Of a stretch of DNA of 5,068 bases, positions 1 to 4,902 are shown piece by piece. This DNA comes from Piscibacillus sp052246295. GTDB taxonomy: Bacteria > Bacillota > Bacilli > Bacillales > Alkalibacillaceae. The DNA is taken from assembly GCA_052246295.1 (NCBI GenBank), contig JBQQCO010000048.1. One strand, written 5' to 3'. The notes beneath the pieces are model-generated. The model saw nothing but the letters and a program-made list of their open reading frames with translations, searched no databases and was not told the origin of the DNA. The translations under genes and the position numbers were made by a program. How positions within the stretch are numbered: position 1 is the stretch's first letter; every line of letters begins with the position of its first letter.

Positions 1-7
1 GATTCAT

Positions 8-74
8 AGGGAAGACCTCTTTTCTGTGAATTTTAGTCTGCTAACTTAATTCTACAGAATGGGTCTTCCTTTTT
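8..74 (+). terminator. Large nested hairpin with T-run, probable terminator of an upstream transcript
   Basis: AGGGAAGACC (8-17) pairs with GGTCTTCCTT (62-71), 10 bp with one G-T wobble. Nested inside are TTCTGT (22-27) with ACAGAA (54-59) and AATT (29-32) with AATT (48-51). A run of five T residues (70-74) follows, partly inside the outer arm. The T-run is on the + strand, so it would end a rightward transcript that begins left of the window. The stem is much longer and more interrupted than the other terminators in this window. It could also be the 3' end of a small RNA; that cannot be decided without the sequence to the left. Confidence 0.5.
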
Positions 75-144
75 CTATATCATTGAAAATCGGAATAGCC
101 ATTTACACAAAATATTTTACACTCTCTGCTTGTCTGTAAATTAT

Positions 145-173
145 TTTAGCATAAGATGAAACTAGTTTATAAT
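145..173 (+). promoter_or_regulatory. Probable sigma-A promoter of the inositol monophosphatase gene
   Basis: A consensus TATAAT lies at 168-173, and a weak -35 (TTTAGC, 145-150) sits 17 bp upstream. Transcription would start near 180, giving a leader of about 40 nt. A second candidate is TTTACA (116-121), 17 bp before AATTAT (139-144), with a better -35 but a poorer -10. The rest of 75-220 holds no gene. It contains two direct TTTACAC copies (102-108 and 116-122) and an inverted TGTAAA (135-140). Confidence 0.4.
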
Positions 174-220
174 GATATACAAACCTGTTTAGAAATCTAA
201 ATAAAGGATGATGAACTAAT

Positions 221-1018
221 ATGAAGAATCGTGATTACTTACTAAATGAAGCAAAGCAGTGGATTATAGAAGCAGGTGAATTAATAAAGTCTGAAATGAA
301 TAAACCCTATAAAATAGACACTAAGCGAGATCGTAAAGACTTAGTAACTGAAATAGATCAAAAAACAGAACAATTCTTTGTTGATAAAATTTCGAATAAA
401 TACCCTGATCATAAGATTTTGGGTGAAGAGGGTATGGGAGAAGAAGTGCATTCCCTTGATGGTACAGTATGGATTATTGATCCTATTGATGGAACGATGA
501 ACTTTGTGCATCAACAGAGGTTTTTTGCTATATCTGTAGGTATTTATCATGATGGTGTTGGGGAAATTGGACTTATATATGATGTCATGAATAATACCAT
601 GTATGAGGGAATTAGAGGTGAAGGGGCCTTTAAAAATGAGAAAAAGCTAGATCAAATTGACCCAAACAAGACTTTATCAGATGCTTTAGTAGGGTTAAAC
701 AATTTTTGGGCTATTCCGAATCGTAGGTTGAATGAAAAGAAAATACACGAACTGGTCAGGAAAGTAAAAGGAACAAGATCTTACGGCTCTGCTGCATTAG
801 AATTTGCTTACATCGCTGAAGGCATAATTGATGCTTATATCACCATGAGATTACAACCGTGGGATATAGCAGCTGGAAAGATTATCGTAGATGAAGTTGG
901 AGGAATTACAACAAGGGTTGATGGGAGTTCACTCGACTTATTGACTGGAAATACTGTTATTTGTTCGAATAAAGCGATTCATGAGTCGCTAATGACCTTT
1001 ATTCAAGAAAAAGAATAA
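221..1018 (+). CDS. suhB: Inositol monophosphatase family protein (SuhB/YktC type)
   Basis: A metal-dependent sugar/inositol phosphatase of 265 residues, the usual family length. It would hydrolyse myo-inositol-1-phosphate or related small phosphate esters in the cytoplasm. The family's lithium-sensitive phosphatase signature is complete: GEE at 68-70 (metal-binding glutamate), WIIDPIDGT at 84-92 with metal ligands D87 and D90, GSAALE at 189-194, and LQPWDIAAG at 211-219 with D215. The start ATG follows an AAAGGATGAT Shine-Dalgarno at 203-212 with fairly long spacing; no better in-frame start is seen. The gene has its own leader and ends in a hairpin shared with the convergent ylaF-type gene, so it is probably monocistronic. 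B. subtilis yktC lies in the same part of the chromosome upstream of the yla genes. The true substrate cannot be told from sequence, since this superfamily also contains fructose-bisphosphatase, NADP phosphatase and PAP phosphatase members. Confidence 0.93.
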   Translation: MKNRDYLLNEAKQWIIEAGELIKSEMNKPYKIDTKRDRKDLVTEIDQKTEQFFVDKISNKYPDHKILGEEGMGEEVHSLDGTVWIIDPIDGTMNFVHQQRFFAISVGIYHDGVGEIGLIYDVMNNTMYEGIRGEGAFKNEKKLDQIDPNKTLSDALVGLNNFWAIPNRRLNEKKIHELVRKVKGTRSYGSAALEFAYIAEGIIDAYITMRLQPWDIAAGKIIVDEVGGITTRVDGSSLDLLTGNTVICSNKAIHESLMTFIQEKE

Positions 1019-1021
1019 AAA

Positions 1022-1048
1022 AATCTGTTCCTGCTAAAGGAACAGATT
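1022..1048. terminator. Bidirectional intrinsic terminator between suhB and the ylaF-type gene
   Basis: AATCTGTTCCT (1022-1032) pairs perfectly with AGGAACAGATT (1038-1048): an 11-bp stem with a 5-nt loop (GCTAA). A-rich sequence precedes it and AATTTTT follows, so it can act on both strands. It begins 3 nt after the suhB stop codon. On the other strand it overlaps the stop codon of the ylaF-type gene (1047-1049), so both genes end inside or beside the same stem. Confidence 0.88.
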
Positions 1049-1223
1049 AATTTTTGTTTTGGTAATCACGTTTTAACTTTAAGCCGTAACCCATAAGTCC
1101 AAATCCGGCGAATAACGTTAATACGATTAATAAATAATTTTGGTAACTGATCATTATCGCAGTTGCAACAAAGCATAAAATGACCAAAACAGCTAAAATA
1201 AACATTTTTTGATTATGGTTCAT
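1047..1223 (-). CDS. ylaF: YlaF-like small membrane protein (DUF5325 type)
   Basis: An open frame of 58 residues reading leftward from ATG at 1223. It starts MNHNQKMFILAVL and ends KRDYQNKN. It has two hydrophobic segments (about residues 7-25 and 30-47), linked by a short polar turn (SYQNY) and ending in a basic tail, as expected for a two-helix membrane protein. A strong GAGGTGA Shine-Dalgarno lies just upstream on the minus strand (around 1227-1233), which fixes the start. The size, topology and position between suhB/yktC and ylaH fit B. subtilis YlaF, a small membrane protein of unknown function. The gene is convergent with suhB, shares its terminator, and is divergent from ylaH across a 120-bp gap. 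A weak promoter on the minus strand may be TTTTCA (1273-1268) with TAAACT (1250-1245). That it is a gene is well supported; the family name rests on context and topology. Confidence 0.8.
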   Translation of the reverse strand: MNHNQKMFILAVLVILCFVATAIMISYQNYLLIVLTLFAGFGLMGYGLKLKRDYQNKN

Positions 1224-1288
1224 GATCTCACCTCATCCAATATAAGTTTACACGATGTGACAAAATTTGAAAACATGTAACTTCTATC

Positions 1289-1317
1289 TAGATAAACATT
1301 TATGAATCATGTATGAT
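1289..1317 (+). promoter_or_regulatory. Candidate sigma-A promoter of ylaH
   Basis: TATGAT (1312-1317, 5/6 match) lies 17 bp after TAGATA (1289-1294, 4/6 match). A short leader of about 20 nt would then reach the strong SD at 1331-1338. The -35 lies in a perfect 10-bp palindrome, TATCTAGATA (1285-1294), and the -10 in the short inverted repeat ATCAT-GT-ATGAT (1306-1317). Nothing shows that a regulator binds either one. Confidence 0.3.
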
Positions 1318-1343
1318 AGATGGGGATTAAGAGGAGGATTGCT

Positions 1344-1670
1344 ATGAATGAGAACGGAAATTCATTAGAAGAACAGTTTTATCTGCCAGTGGAAAAATAT
1401 TTTTTGATGGATATTGGTGGAACTGAAGGTTTTTGGTTATTATTTATAACTGTTGCAGTTTTAGCAATGATAACATATAAATTAGGGTTTGCTAAGAAAT
1501 TACCATTAATGAAATCAATAATTGTCTATGCTCTGCTGGTGTTTGGCTGTTTTATGCTTGTCATATTCGCGATTGGCGGATTACCAATTGCAGAAGTGTT
1601 AATTATTACTTCTTTAGTCCTAGCTATTTACAGGTTCAGACTCCATCGTGAAAGAAAAGGTGAGGATTAA
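1344..1670 (+). CDS. ylaH: YlaH-like membrane protein
   Basis: A 108-residue integral membrane protein with three predicted hydrophobic segments (about residues 29-45, 57-77 and 80-97). The N-terminus is acidic and the C-terminus strongly basic (YRFRLHRERKGED). The loop YKLGFAKKLPL (45-55) matches what I recall of the YlaH family in Bacillus. An upstream in-frame ATG at 1320 would add eight residues, but it has no SD and its codons include the GAGGAGGA site (1331-1338). That site is ideally placed for the ATG at 1344, so I use the later start. B. subtilis ylaH follows typA (ylaG), but no typA is present here and the gene seems to have its own promoter. It ends in a terminator shared with convergent ylaI. 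The function is unknown. Confidence 0.85.
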   Translation: MNENGNSLEEQFYLPVEKYFLMDIGGTEGFWLLFITVAVLAMITYKLGFAKKLPLMKSIIVYALLVFGCFMLVIFAIGGLPIAEVLIITSLVLAIYRFRLHRERKGED

Positions 1671-1702
1671 AAAACATTGCCAACTATTGTTGGCAATGTT
1701 TT
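1671..1702. terminator. Bidirectional intrinsic terminator between ylaH and ylaI
   Basis: A perfect 14-bp inverted repeat: AAAACATTGCCAAC (1671-1684) with GTTGGCAATGTTTT (1689-1702), separated by the loop TATT. The A/T ends of the stem provide a T-run on either strand. It starts right after the ylaH stop codon and ends one base before the ylaI stop codon, so it serves both convergent genes. Confidence 0.9.
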
Positions 1703-1703
1703 A

Positions 1704-1904
1704 TTATATATGAGGATCACCTTCTGGCTCTTCATATAGTTTAAAGTTTTCATTTTTTCTTCTCTCTAATGTCTTCTTGCCAATTCTGTCATGACACTCT
1801 TGACAGATATATGTTTGAACACGTCTTTTTCTAAGGTTTTTTGCTAAGAGTGAAAAAGGCTCAACTCTTTCAATTTGTTCACATAATACACATTTTACAC
1901 GCAT
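1704..1904 (-). CDS. ylaI: YlaI-like zinc-ribbon protein (DUF2197 type)
   Basis: A small 66-residue cytoplasmic protein with two CxxC knuckles, CVLC (C5, C8) and CQEC (C34, C37), separated by a basic linker (residues 21-29, LRKRR). This is the layout of a single zinc ribbon. The C-terminal third is charged and ends EEPEGDPHI. Length and cysteine spacing fit the YlaI family beside ylaH in Bacillus. No enzymatic role is known; a nucleic-acid or protein contact through the basic linker is only an inference. The start is supported by an AGAGGTGA Shine-Dalgarno on the minus strand (about 1911-1918). The gene has its own extended -10 promoter and is divergent from the YtxH-like gene. Confidence 0.87.
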   Translation of the reverse strand: MRVKCVLCEQIERVEPFSLLAKNLRKRRVQTYICQECHDRIGKKTLERRKNENFKLYEEPEGDPHI

Positions 1905-1926
1905 AAGTAATCACCTCTACTTGTCC

Positions 1927-1938
1927 AACATTATAACA
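1927..1938 (-). promoter_or_regulatory. Extended -10 promoter of ylaI
   Basis: On the minus strand the sequence reads TGTTATAAT: a consensus TATAAT (1935-1930) with the TG extension at the preferred position (1938-1937). No convincing -35 is seen at 16-18 bp, which is common for extended -10 promoters. Transcription would begin about 20 nt before the start codon, near 1923, just ahead of the ylaI SD. Confidence 0.55.
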
Positions 1939-1955
1939 TGTTTTTCATTGAGTAT

Positions 1956-1980
1956 GTTTTAAATTGAAAATATAGGGAAA
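1956..1980 (+). promoter_or_regulatory. Likely sigma-B (general stress) promoter of the YtxH-like gene
   Basis: GTTTTA (1956-1961) lies 13 bp before GGGAAA (1975-1980). The known sigma-B consensus is GTTTAA, 12-15 bp, GGGTAT/GGGWAW, so both elements and the spacing fit. Transcription would start near 1987, about 30 nt before the ATG and just ahead of the SD. No equally good sigma-A promoter is seen in this gap. The fit matches the known sigma-B control of B. subtilis ytxH, but it is inferred from motif alone. Confidence 0.5.
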
Positions 1981-2018
1981 ATAAAAAATAAGAATAATCT
2001 TAGAGGAGTGGTGAACAT

Positions 2019-2294
2019 ATGAAAAAAGGAGTTTATACAACATTAGTTGCAGCAGGAAGTGCAGCTCTAGGTGCATATATTTTTAGTGACGAAAACCGTA
2101 AAAGTAAAATTAAAAGTCAATACCATAAAGTGAAAAATCAGTTATTAGGAGAAGAAACGAATACGATTGAAAAGGCTGGAAAACCGGAAGAGGTAAGTCA
2201 CCACGAAGATTCAAAAATGGTTTCTGAAGGTGCGCAATTTGGTGTTCAATATTATAATGACTACAAAGAAAATAAAGAAGATACGTCACAATAA
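2019..2294 (+). CDS. YtxH-like small protein, putative general stress protein
   Basis: A 91-residue protein. The N-terminus is short and hydrophobic with small residues (residues 5-22, rich in A and G, ending GAYIFS), followed by a basic stretch (NRKSKIKSQYHKVKNQL, 26-42). This is the usual head of YtxH-type proteins, which hold a membrane-associated glycine/alanine segment and a charged helix. The C-terminal part is acidic and contains MVSEGAQFGVQYYNDYKE (67-84), a block that looks conserved rather than random. No catalytic motif is visible and the function is unknown. The start has a strong SD (AGAGGAGTGGTGA, 2002-2014). The gene sits between ylaI and the lipoprotein gene, a place where B. 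subtilis has no such gene as far as I recall. It is probably monocistronic, behind a sigma-B-like promoter and with a terminator shared with the next, convergent gene. The family name is moderately secure because YtxH proteins are short and of low complexity. Confidence 0.75.
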   Translation: MKKGVYTTLVAAGSAALGAYIFSDENRKSKIKSQYHKVKNQLLGEETNTIEKAGKPEEVSHHEDSKMVSEGAQFGVQYYNDYKENKEDTSQ

Positions 2295-2295
2295 G

Positions 2296-2326
2296 AAAAC
2301 TGCACCTTGATTTAAGGTGCAGTTTT
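2296..2326. terminator. Bidirectional terminator between the YtxH-like and lipoprotein genes
   Basis: AAAACTGCACCTT (2296-2308) pairs perfectly with AAGGTGCAGTTTT (2314-2326), 13 bp with a GATTT loop. On the + strand TATTTTATT follows; on the minus strand the stem ends in TTTTCTTAT. It lies 1 nt after the YtxH-like stop and 7 nt from the lipoprotein stop, so it can end both convergent transcripts. Confidence 0.88.
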
Positions 2327-2333
2327 TATTTTA

Positions 2334-2921
2334 TTAATCTTGTTCGCTACTGCTTTGTTCTCTTTGTATATCGGTTATATCTTCATCTGCATCACTTCGA
2401 GTTTGCGAAGGGTTCTCTTTATTAGGATTATTATCCTTAGTTGGAGTTTCAGGTAAATAACGGCCAACTAAGTTTGAAATCTCATCTAATACTTTATCAG
2501 CAGGTTCGCCTTGTCTAATCATTTGATTCATTTGTCTAATGCGTTCCATAACATCACCATCAGCAACGACAAAAGCATAATGGCCGAATGGATCATCCTT
2601 AACAGCTTCTGTAACCGAATATTTAACTGAGCCTACACGAGATCGATCTAAGTCTTCATCTACATCGATACCAATTATAGTATATGAACCGAATACTAAT
2701 ACCCTGGCATCATTCACATTCGGTACTTGTGTGGCTAAATGGGCTAATCTTTGAGCGGCCTCTTGGTTTGTGTGTTTATTGGATTGTTCAATTTCAGAAT
2801 CGCTTAATTGCTCAATTTTAGCATCTGTATTGAGCTGATTACTATTATTACTTTGTTGAGACATACAACCGGCCGAGAACAATATGATAATCATCGCAAT
2901 GTTTAAGCCTTTATATTTCAT
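2334..2921 (-). CDS. ylaJ: YhcN/YlaJ-family sporulation lipoprotein
   Basis: A 195-residue predicted lipoprotein. The signal peptide has a basic start (MKYK), a hydrophobic core (about residues 6-17) and a lipobox LFSAGC, with lipidation at C19. A polar, low-complexity linker (20-50, rich in Q, N, S and E) leads into the YhcN/YlaJ domain (about 52-158). That domain contains the family-type strand-turn-strand VLVFGSYTIIGIDVD (74-88) and a long helix, DGDVMERIRQMNQMIRQG (121-138). The tail from 160 is acidic and probably disordered. In B. subtilis YlaJ and YhcN are spore-associated lipoproteins that contribute to germination efficiency, so this one is expected in the spore inner membrane. The start is fixed by AAAGGAG (2937-2931) on the minus strand. 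The leader can fold so that this SD is paired (see the separate entry). No convincing forespore sigma-G promoter was seen. The phoH-like ylaK, next to ylaJ in B. subtilis, is missing. Confidence 0.85.
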   Translation of the reverse strand: MKYKGLNIAMIIILFSAGCMSQQSNNSNQLNTDAKIEQLSDSEIEQSNKHTNQEAAQRLAHLATQVPNVNDARVLVFGSYTIIGIDVDEDLDRSRVGSVKYSVTEAVKDDPFGHYAFVVADGDVMERIRQMNQMIRQGEPADKVLDEISNLVGRYLPETPTKDNNPNKENPSQTRSDADEDITDIQREQSSSEQD

Positions 2922-2928
2922 ATTACCA

Positions 2929-2965
2929 TACTCCTTTTTTCTATAGTTTGCGTCGAAAAGGAGTA
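2929..2965 (-). promoter_or_regulatory. Inverted repeat able to sequester the lipoprotein Shine-Dalgarno
   Basis: TACTCCTTTT (2929-2938) and AAAAGGAGTA (2956-2965) form a perfect 10-bp inverted repeat with a 17-nt spacer. In the minus-strand transcript the proximal arm is the SD of the lipoprotein gene and the distal arm is an exact anti-SD. If transcription starts to the right of 2965, the ribosome site would be held in a hairpin. The repeat is seen directly; the regulatory role is inferred. Confidence 0.4.
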
Positions 2966-2983
2966 ATTATGAAAGAAAGTTAT

Positions 2984-3018
2984 AAAAAAGTTAATCACCA
3001 TTTGTTGATGATTAACTT
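2984..3018 (-). terminator. Intrinsic terminator of the ylaL-type gene
   Basis: On the minus strand AAGTTAATCA (3018-3009) pairs with TGATTAACTT (2997-2988) around an 11-nt loop, followed by a T-run (2989-2984 as A on the + strand). The stem is perfect but AT-rich. It lies 9 nt after the YlaL stop codon and separates that gene from the lipoprotein gene on the same strand, so the two probably form separate transcripts. Confidence 0.65.
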
Positions 3019-3027
3019 AAAGTTTAA

Positions 3028-3513
3028 TTATACAATTTCAATTTTTTTAATACCTTTAATTGGAGCGTCCTTATTGCTTCCATCTGTAAAATAAAGGTGA
3101 ACAGGTCCATCTTCTGTTAATGGTTTCCCGTTTAATGCAAATAATAAATAAGAGTTCTCTAACTGATTTAATTTAATTTCTGTTGAATCTTGTTCAGTAT
3201 GTAAGACAGCTTTTGTTGCATCTTCGTTTGGCTGTGAGTTCGGTAAAAAGTAATTAATTGGCATCAAATAGCTGCTTTCTAGAACTTTTTTCTTATCAAA
3301 CCGTTTAATGCTTTCGTTAATTGGTGGGTTTAACTGTTGTTGATATTGGTCACGGTTCCATGGCTTTTCACTGTCAGTAGAACTTTGATCGTCTTCAGTT
3401 GTTGTTTCTTTAAACGCTTCTTCTAATAATATTTTTCTGTCGTCAAAAATCCATACTGTTGGATCTAGTGTTATAGGGTGCTGGACATTCCCTTCGATTT
3501 GTACAATTAACAT
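3028..3513 (-). CDS. ylaL: YlaL-like protein of unknown function
   Basis: A 161-residue cytoplasmic protein without signal peptide, membrane segment or cysteine. The N-terminus is a conserved-looking block (MLIVQIEGNVQHPITLDPTV then WIFDDRKILL, 1-30). A variable acidic linker follows (35-50), then a middle part with PPINESIKRF (63-72). The C-terminal block (122-161) contains FALNGKPLTEDGPVHLYF (125-142) and ends IKGIKKIEI. I recognise the WIFDDRK and DGPVH blocks as those of YlaL, found next to glsA in Bacillus. Some databases label this family a peptidyl-prolyl isomerase, but I see no cyclophilin, FKBP or parvulin motif and would not use that name. The C-terminal block resembles the end of sulfite-oxidase-type molybdopterin domains (see findings). 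A GAGGTGA SD on the minus strand (3524-3518) supports the start. The gene is divergent from glsA, and its 3' end has its own terminator. Confidence 0.8.
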   Translation of the reverse strand: MLIVQIEGNVQHPITLDPTVWIFDDRKILLEEAFKETTTEDDQSSTDSEKPWNRDQYQQQLNPPINESIKRFDKKKVLESSYLMPINYFLPNSQPNEDATKAVLHTEQDSTEIKLNQLENSYLLFALNGKPLTEDGPVHLYFTDGSNKDAPIKGIKKIEIV

Positions 3514-3597
3514 TATGTCACCTCATCTTAATAAAACTATCTGTCCAATAATGAGTATAACGAAGATTTCTTAACAATGCACGAAAGGAGTATTATG

Positions 3598-4527
3598 ATG
3601 ATAAAAATTTATCAAGATGATTTATCAAAGTGGCTAGAACATGTTCGAATTTATGCAAACAATGGTAGAGTAGCTGATTATATTCCAGCTTTAGCTAACC
3701 AACAGCCTGAAACAAATGCTGTTGCTTATTATCCATTAGAAGGTGAAATGATATGTTCTGGTCAATCTGAGTATTGTTTTACAATACAAAGTATTTCTAA
3801 AGTTGTTACTTTAGCACTTGCGCTTATGCAACATGGAGAAAATGCAGTGTTTTCACGTGTGGATAAGGAGCCTACAAGCGATCCTTTTTATTCAGTTGCA
3901 AAATTAGAAGTAGAGAAACCAGCCAAACCTTTCAATCCAATGATTAATGCAGGTGCTTTAGCAGTTACAAATATGATCCGCGGACGAAACTCTGAGGAAA
4001 TGGTTGATGAACTCTTAAAGCTTGTAAGACTGATGACAAATGATCATTCGGTGACATATGACTCTGAAGTTGCCCAATCTGAATACGAAACGGCCTTTTT
4101 AAATCGTGCCTTATGTTATTTTATGAAGCAACATGGAGTAATCACTGGAAGTGTGGAAGAGTTATTAGATGTTTATACAAAACAATGTGCTATTAGTATG
4201 AATGTTCAACAGTTAGCAAGAATGGGTGCAGTATTTGCAAATGATGGCAGAGACCCTGAAACAAACGAAGAAATAATTCCTGCACAAGTAGCCCGTGTAT
4301 GTAAAACATTTATGGTCACTTGTGGAATGTATAATGAATCAGGGACATTTGCAATAAATGTAGGAATTCCTGCTAAGAGTGGTGTATCCGGAGCTGTCAT
4401 GGGAGTGATTAAAAAGAGTGGTGGCATTGCGGTATTTGGTCCTGCTTTAAATAAGAAAGGTAACAGTGTGGTAGGGTTACGTTTTTTAGAAAAGTTGGCT
4501 GAAGAGAAAAGATGGTCAATCTTTTAA
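3598..4527 (+). CDS. glsA: Glutaminase A (serine-dependent, GlsA/YlaM type)
   Basis: Hydrolyses L-glutamine to glutamate and ammonia in the cytoplasm. From ATG 3598 the protein has 309 residues, the usual length for YlaM-type enzymes. It has the beta-lactamase/penicillin-binding-protein-like fold of this family. The catalytic pair is S65 and K68 in QSISK (64-68). Other substrate-binding residues are N117 in MINAGA, E162 and N169 in SEYETAFLNRAL, Y193 in DVYTKQC, Y245 in CGMYNESG, and V263 in PAKSGVSG (259-265). All expected active-site positions are present, so it should be active. ATGs at 3577 and 3595 are also in frame. The SD AAAGGAG (3584-3590) lies 7 nt before 3598 and only 4 nt before 3595, and it excludes 3577. 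The gene is divergent from ylaL, as is ylaM in this neighbourhood. There is no terminator before ylaN, so some read-through into that gene is possible. Confidence 0.95.
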   Translation: MIKIYQDDLSKWLEHVRIYANNGRVADYIPALANQQPETNAVAYYPLEGEMICSGQSEYCFTIQSISKVVTLALALMQHGENAVFSRVDKEPTSDPFYSVAKLEVEKPAKPFNPMINAGALAVTNMIRGRNSEEMVDELLKLVRLMTNDHSVTYDSEVAQSEYETAFLNRALCYFMKQHGVITGSVEELLDVYTKQCAISMNVQQLARMGAVFANDGRDPETNEEIIPAQVARVCKTFMVTCGMYNESGTFAINVGIPAKSGVSGAVMGVIKKSGGIAVFGPALNKKGNSVVGLRFLEKLAEEKRWSIF

Positions 4528-4543
4528 CATAAAACAAGTTTCC

Positions 4544-4575
4544 TTGCATTTTAGAGGTATAACCTATAATATAAT
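4544..4575 (+). promoter_or_regulatory. Probable ylaN promoter
   Basis: Two overlapping consensus TATAAT boxes (4565-4570 and 4570-4575) lie downstream of TTGCAT (4544-4549). Spacing is 15 bp to the first and 20 bp to the second, so neither pair is ideal; CTTGCA (4543-4548) gives 16 bp to the first box. Transcription would begin near 4577-4583, immediately before the SD of the start-stop element at 4581-4596. No Fur-box-like palindrome was recognised here. Confidence 0.42.
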
Positions 4576-4580
4576 TATGT

Positions 4581-4596
4581 AGGAGCTCAAATGTAA
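4581..4596 (+). promoter_or_regulatory. AUG-UAA start-stop element upstream of ylaN
   Basis: AGGAG (4581-4585) is followed after 5 nt by ATG TAA (4591-4596): a start codon directly followed by a stop. The stop codon's last two A residues begin the ylaN Shine-Dalgarno AAGGGGG (4595-4601). A ribosome loaded on the upstream site would terminate on top of the ylaN SD. Such minimal reading frames can hold a ribosome or hand it on to the next start. The arrangement is seen directly, but its effect is inferred and could be chance. Confidence 0.35.
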
Positions 4597-4608
4597 GGGG
4601 GAATTACC

Positions 4609-4902
4609 GTGTCGTCCAATGTAGCGCTTGAAGAAAATCAACAAGCCTTAGCCCTCTTAAAGGCGGATGCGGATCAAATTTTGCAACTAATCAAAGTGCA
4701 AATGGATAATTTAACAATGCCTCAATGTCCTCTTTATGAAGAGGTTTTAGATACACAGATGTATGGTTTATCTAGAGAAGTTGATTTTGCGGTTAGGTTA
4801 AAGCTAATTAATGAATCAACGGGTAAAAACATACTAGAAAATCTTGAAAAAGAATTAAGTGCTTTACACGATGCTTATCAAAAACATAAAGAATCATTTT
4901 AA
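4609..4902 (+). CDS. ylaN: YlaN, Fur-associated iron homeostasis protein (UPF0358)
   Basis: A 97-residue, mainly alpha-helical cytoplasmic protein close to the usual family length (just over 90). The family block from LTMPQCPLYEEVLDTQMYGL (35-54) through SREVDFAVRLKL (55-66) is intact, followed by a C-terminal amphipathic helix (74-94). YlaN proteins of B. subtilis and Staphylococcus aureus are reported to bind iron or Fur and to relieve Fur repression when iron is scarce, which explains why ylaN is essential in low-iron conditions. The start is GTG, supported by AAGGGGG (4595-4601) 7 nt upstream; no in-frame ATG with an SD exists nearby. The gene follows glsA, as in B. subtilis, and has its own promoter and a strong terminator. 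ftsW, the usual next gene, does not follow within this window. Confidence 0.93.
   Translation: MSSNVALEENQQALALLKADADQILQLIKVQMDNLTMPQCPLYEEVLDTQMYGLSREVDFAVRLKLINESTGKNILENLEKELSALHDAYQKHKESF

Noticed and set aside
59..139. Short + strand frame of 26 codons starting MGLPFSISLK
   Set aside because: It starts inside the arm of the left-edge hairpin, has no Shine-Dalgarno and shows no protein-like pattern.
341..550. Minus-strand open frame of 69 codons inside suhB
   Set aside because: Antisense shadow of the well-supported inositol monophosphatase gene; it covers the coding of the catalytic motif and has no SD.
1320..1343. Upstream ATG for ylaH adding MGIKRRIA
   Set aside because: No SD precedes it, and its codons contain the strong GAGGAGGA site that serves the ATG at 1344.
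2969..3094. A 41-codon + strand frame starting MKESYKKVNHHLL behind a good AAAAGGAG SD (2956-2963)
   Set aside because: It runs through the terminator of the ylaL-type gene and then antisense into the 3' end of that gene. No promoter or homology is recognised, and the SD is explained as one arm of the inverted repeat at 2929-2965.
4206..4427. Minus-strand open frame of 73 codons inside glsA
   Set aside because: Antisense shadow of the glutaminase active-site region, with no independent start signal.
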